DNA of 64,000 nt from Metarhizium brunneum (lineage: Eukaryota > Ascomycota > Sordariomycetes > Hypocreales > Clavicipitaceae), in NCBI RefSeq assembly GCF_013426205.1, contig NC_089426.1, forward strand, positions 2,294,001-2,358,000, written 5' to 3'. Shown in pieces: positions 60,401 through 64,000 of the stretch. The notes below the pieces were generated by a model. It was not told the origin of the DNA. It saw only the letters and a program-made list of their open reading frames with translations, and did no database searches. The translations under genes were made by a program, and so were the position numbers. How positions within the stretch are numbered: position 1 is the first letter of the stretch; every line of letters begins with the position of its first letter.

Positions 60401-62051
60401 AGACGTTTCTACAAGAAGTCAGAAAACTCGCTTCAAGCCTTGGGGCCCCAGGTGCACATGATAACTCTGCAGAGACTGCTGGCTATTTTAATAAGGTCTA
60501 CGTGGAGCCTGCTTGGAAAAGGTTCCAGCACGCCACAACATCAGGCGAGACTTCGGTCCCAGACCTTGTGAAGGCTTTCCCATTCCATGCATACTTTGCC
60601 GACGCGCCCCAACCACTGTTCCCGGAGGATGCTGACCGAGAGACAACGCTAGACATTGCCAATGGCTGCTACCGGCATATTAGCAAGATATTCTCAGAGT
60701 TGGCCGATATTGTTCCATTTGAAATTCTTCGCCGTGACCGAGAAAAGGCCAACTATTTGCTCACCAATGAGGCTAGAGTCATTGCCATGACAACTACTCA
60801 TGCTGCTATTCGACGAGGTGAAATTGCCTCACTTGGCTTCCATTATGACAATGTCATCATGGAGGAGGCGGCCCAAATTACCGAAGTTGAAACATTCATG
60901 CCTCTTGCCATGCAAAAGCCGAAGAATAATCAAGTGCCACTGAAGAGGGTCGTTCTGTGCGGTGATCATCTCCAGAACTCGCCGGTCATTCAAAGTTTAG
61001 CATTTCGCCACTATGCCAACCTGGAACAGTCGCTATTTTCTCGTCTAGTCCGGCTCGGGGTTCCAACTGTCAACCTTGATCAACAGGGACGTGCTCGTCC
61101 CTCGATCGCGAAACTCTATCAATGGCGGTACCCCAAGCTGGATAATTTGCCACATGTGCAGAACCAAACCGAATTTCTCAGAGGTAATGCTGGCTTCAAG
61201 TTTGATTACCAGTTTATCAACGTGCCCGACTACAAGGGCCGTGGGGAATCAGAACCGACACCACATTTCATTCAAAACTTGGGCGAGGCAGAATATGCAG
61301 TTGCCATCTATCAGTACATGCGCTTGCTAGGATACCCTGCGGATAAGATAAGCATCCTCACAACCTACGCCGGGCAACGAGCTCTGGTCAAGGATGTTCT
61401 TGCTCACAGATGTGCTAAGAACCCCATTTTCGGTCTTCCCAAGGCTGTTGCCACGGTGGACAAGTACCAAGGCGAACAAAATGATTGTAAGTTTAGAATG
61501 AATGCATGCATCCCGTGCTGCCCCCCCGCGGCCCCAGGTTTTGCTCCTACCTGTACTAATCTCCCACGGCAGACATCATACTGTCCCTGACCAGAACGTC
61601 GCGGGTGGGTTACTTGCGCGATGTCCGGCGTATGACGGTTGCGGTCTCTCGTGCCAGACTTGGATTGTATATTCTTGGTCGCAGGGAAGTGTTTGAGGCG
61701 TGCCCCGAGCTTCGACCTGCATTTGATCTCCTCCTGGAGCGGCCGGACAAGTTGATGCTTGTAACAGGGGAGATGTGGCCGACGGAGAGACCGAACTTGG
61801 AGGATAACTCGACTGTGGAAGGCGAAGTGGTTATGGAAAATGTCGAGCATTTAGGACAATATGTGTTTGAGATGACAAACACCCGGCTTGAACAATTGCA
61901 GGCGCAGGGAGGAGAATCTGCTACGACTGCCCCAGAGACTATTTCTGAAGAGGCAGAGGAAGATGAAGCACCAGCCACATACTATGCTGAAGATGAAAAT
62001 GAAGTGGAGCCAGATATTCTGGAGGTTCGCGAAGGCGAAAACAAGAACTAG
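57446..62051 (+). CDS. Intron-binding spliceosomal helicase Aquarius / Cwf11
   Basis: Exons 57446-57732, 57795-57895, 57954-58340, 58412-61486 and 61573-62051 encode 1,442 residues, about the length of animal Aquarius. The N-terminal half is the helical ARM-like domain specific to Aquarius (SYLWPGYTDESSNFHVLLI, RPDHFSSMFRRVLSLLLDR). The C-terminal half is an SF1 helicase of the Upf1 type: Walker A GPPGTGKT at 839-846, Walker B-like EEAAQ at 1076-1080, GDHLQNSP, QGRARPSIAKLY, VDKYQGEQNDYIILSL and RRMTVAVSRAR. Aquarius binds introns upstream of the branch site in the activated spliceosome and, in animals, restrains R-loops. A basic segment (KKRRRD) near residue 790 may be a nuclear signal. The acidic tail (EEAEEDEAPATYYAEDENE) is common in fungal members. 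Confidence 0.95.
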
Positions 62052-62402
62052 TTGTTGAGATCTGGGCGTAAACCGAGGTCTGATATTTGGCAGAGCATTT
62101 TGCACTCTGAGTGCAAACTGAGATAATTGACAAGATGAATAGGCGTGTCATGTTCCTTGTACCCTTGACTGCGTGCTTGTACCTGACACTATAAGTGATC
62201 AAGGTGAGTGAGCTCGAGCTGACTATGCAGTATGATCAATACGCCAGACGGCGCGCTCTCCTGCGTGAAGGGTCAAGTACATCAAGGTTTCCACCCCACC
62301 GGCACTGGCATGGGCGATCTGCATGAGCCTCGTGGTGCAAAGGAGGGCGATGATCAATCCGCGATTAGCCAATGCCAATTTTGGGGTCTAGCCTCAGATG
62401 TC

Positions 62403-62434
62403 CAGCTCGTCAGCTCGTCAGCTCGTCAGCTCGC
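62403..62434. repeat. Four tandem copies of CAGCTCGT
   Basis: Three perfect 8-base units and a fourth ending CAGCTCGC, in non-coding DNA. Confidence 0.9.
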
Positions 62435-63740
62435 CAGGGTCTTGTGAACCCGCAACGTTACTGCGTAGCGGGCATGCCTAGTATGTACATGTAAACTTGG
62501 GGTACGGAGAGTGAGTCCCCCCTTTGCAGATGCCAGTTGAGTGGACGGATGACTGTGATTCACCCATCCCTCATCCTCATGCCTTGCAAGACGCAGGCCA
62601 AGGCAGCCAACGAGCTCCTGAAGAGGGTACATGTAGGGTGGGTGTGTCTGTCACACGCTCCGTCAAGGAACTGTTCAAAGGGGACGGGCCGGTGTTCTGG
62701 GGGTTCGAGCACCCGCTCCTGAAGCAATATGCCCGAGCATTTGATTGGACAGCCCTTTACTGACTGGAAGCAGGAAATGTGTGTACCGGGGCGCTAACTC
62801 CGTCTGTATGTTATGTATGATGTCGTTGACGCCGGTGCACGTGTGAGATGGCTGCTGTCGGGAGAGAGTCTTGCATGACACAAGGCTGCCCCGAAACTAC
62901 GGAGTTGGCAAGGACGACTCGGTGCGCTCTTGCTTGGATTGGGTGATGGAAATGCGGGATGCGATGGCATTTGCTGGCTAGCGTCTTGCTAGAAGGGCTG
63001 ACTTATGTTGCTAACTTGATAGGGTTGAATGGTTTGCGCCTGCTCCTGAGAAGCAGACGCCAAACAGAGTGAACCTGACATCACATGACATCGTTCCCGT
63101 GGCGCGCGGCATGTCGTTTTTGCTTATTGACTTTACCTGGTCTTTTGTTTACCCCCTTTAGGAGGGCTTAACTACTACCTAGGTAGGTATGCTGTATTTT
63201 CTTCTTTTCACCACGGCAAGTACGATGAGCAGGATCCGTTGAATGTTGCACTTTCTTCGGGCCGAGCACTTTCTTTTCTTTTTCTCACGTCACGGTGCCT
63301 TTGCACGATGCAGGTGTGTCTTGGGGCTACCCAAGTTTAGGACATCATCCTTGGATTTACGGGTTCAATGTTGGGACTGGCGAGACTAATAAGTGACAGT
63401 TGGATGGATAGCACAACCTTAATTTAGGGGACGCATAAAGAAAGTCACTCTGCTTTTCTTATTATTTTTGGTATTATACTATTTTGATGGAAGAGTCAAA
63501 TCAAAGTTTCATAGCTACCTAGGTAGGTACTTGGAGCGACTCTGGCATCGAAACTCTGCTGTTGGACGGCGCGCCAAGCACAAAGCCGGCAACGGCCACA
63601 GGTGACAGAACCATACCGGCGTGCCTTACTAAGAGACGCGAGCGTGTCGCGAACAACTTGGCTGTTGCATCAGAGGCAAGAAGGCATGGGCTTGGGTTGG
63701 TTTAGGCTTCGGCCAACCAAGGAAAAGGAAACCTGGGGGC

Positions 63741-63778
63741 CTGAGGTCGAGGTCTGAGGTCTGAGGTCGAGGTCTGAG
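63741..63778. repeat. Two tandem copies of a 20-base GAGGTC-rich unit
   Basis: The unit begins CTGAGGTCGAGGTCTGAGGT; the second copy lacks the last two bases. It is itself built of GAGGTC/GAGGTCT subrepeats. Confidence 0.85.
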
Positions 63779-64000
63779 ACCAGGCGTGGGACGTGTCCAG
63801 CCTCGAGTTACGTACTGCTACTGTTACTGTACGTTGCCATCCTCATTGTTAGGTACTTAGAGGTCAGCTTATCGTGGGAGCTCTGGGCCAGACAGTGGAA
63901 CGCAAATTGAAGTGGTTGCAGGACCCACTCAACCACTTTTTTGTCGCGGCAACATTTGCGGAGGTTGACATGCCTCGACGAGGAGTTGGCGACGGCAGCC

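Larger units (their letters stand above)
62052..64000. other. Gene-poor right end, 1.9 kb
   Basis: No gene is recognised before the window ends. Two TACCTAGGTA palindromes lie at 63177-63186 and 63516-63525. Tandem repeats are at 62403-62434 and 63741-63778. A gene may begin beyond the edge. Confidence 0.5.

Noticed and set aside
1..64000. tRNA, rRNA, transposon and secondary-metabolite cluster signals
   Set aside because: No B-box-like tRNA arm in context, no transposase or reverse-transcriptase motif, and no PKS, NRPS or terpene synthase was seen; CRISPR arrays are not expected in a fungal nuclear genome and none is present.

Overview
The window is nuclear DNA of a filamentous ascomycete (Pezizomycotina, most likely Sordariomycetes and probably Hypocreales). 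The evidence is short 45-150 bp introns with GT..CTAAC/CTGAC..AG signals, about 50% GC, large low-gene stretches between single genes, and protein families with typical filamentous-fungal architecture. All gene models below were spliced by hand from the sequence. Every multi-exon model closes in frame, but no transcript evidence was available.

Layout. 1-5.2 kb has no recognisable gene. 5.2-8.0 kb holds a four-helix membrane protein and a protein with a macrophage-migration-inhibitory-factor (MIF) fold. 10.3-11.6 kb encodes the Rag-type GTPase Gtr2 (TORC1 signalling), convergent with the APC/C subunit Apc4 (11.8-14.5 kb, minus). Delta-COP follows on the same strand (15.0-16.8 kb), divergent from an acidic nuclear-type protein resembling DUF2420 (17.6-19.7 kb). 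A NIPA-type Mg2+ transporter (23.0-24.7 kb) faces ribosomal protein uS3 (26.1-27.2 kb, minus). The centre carries a myotubularin phosphatase (28.1-30.5), PheRS beta (31.2-33.3, minus), PP2A scaffold subunit A (34.6-37.1), the eEF1A lysine methyltransferase Efm4 (37.5-38.3, minus) and eIF6 (38.9-39.8, minus). An unrecognised Q/P-rich protein of about 1,000 residues lies at 41.2-44.4 kb (minus). A solitary cytochrome P450 (47.3-49.2) sits in gene-poor DNA. The right side holds eIF5 (51.9-53.3), a THO-complex Hpr1/Thoc1 homologue fused to a guanylate-kinase-like domain (53.7-56.6, minus), and, divergent from it, the spliceosomal helicase Aquarius/Cwf11 (57.4-62.1). 62.1-64.0 kb has no gene that I can see.

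Most genes are single-copy housekeeping genes for translation, mRNA biogenesis, cell cycle and trafficking; this is a core chromosomal segment, not an accessory island. The most notable points are: the THO1-guanylate-kinase fusion, whose kinase active site looks degenerate; its head-to-head position with Aquarius, another factor linked to R-loop suppression; the MIF-domain protein without the catalytic proline; three GC-AG introns; a delta-COP exon that is only the start codon; and two short sequence families (TACTCCGTA and the palindrome TACCTAGGTA) that are strongly over-represented and confined to intergenic DNA. I found no tRNA, rRNA, recognisable transposon or secondary-metabolite backbone gene.
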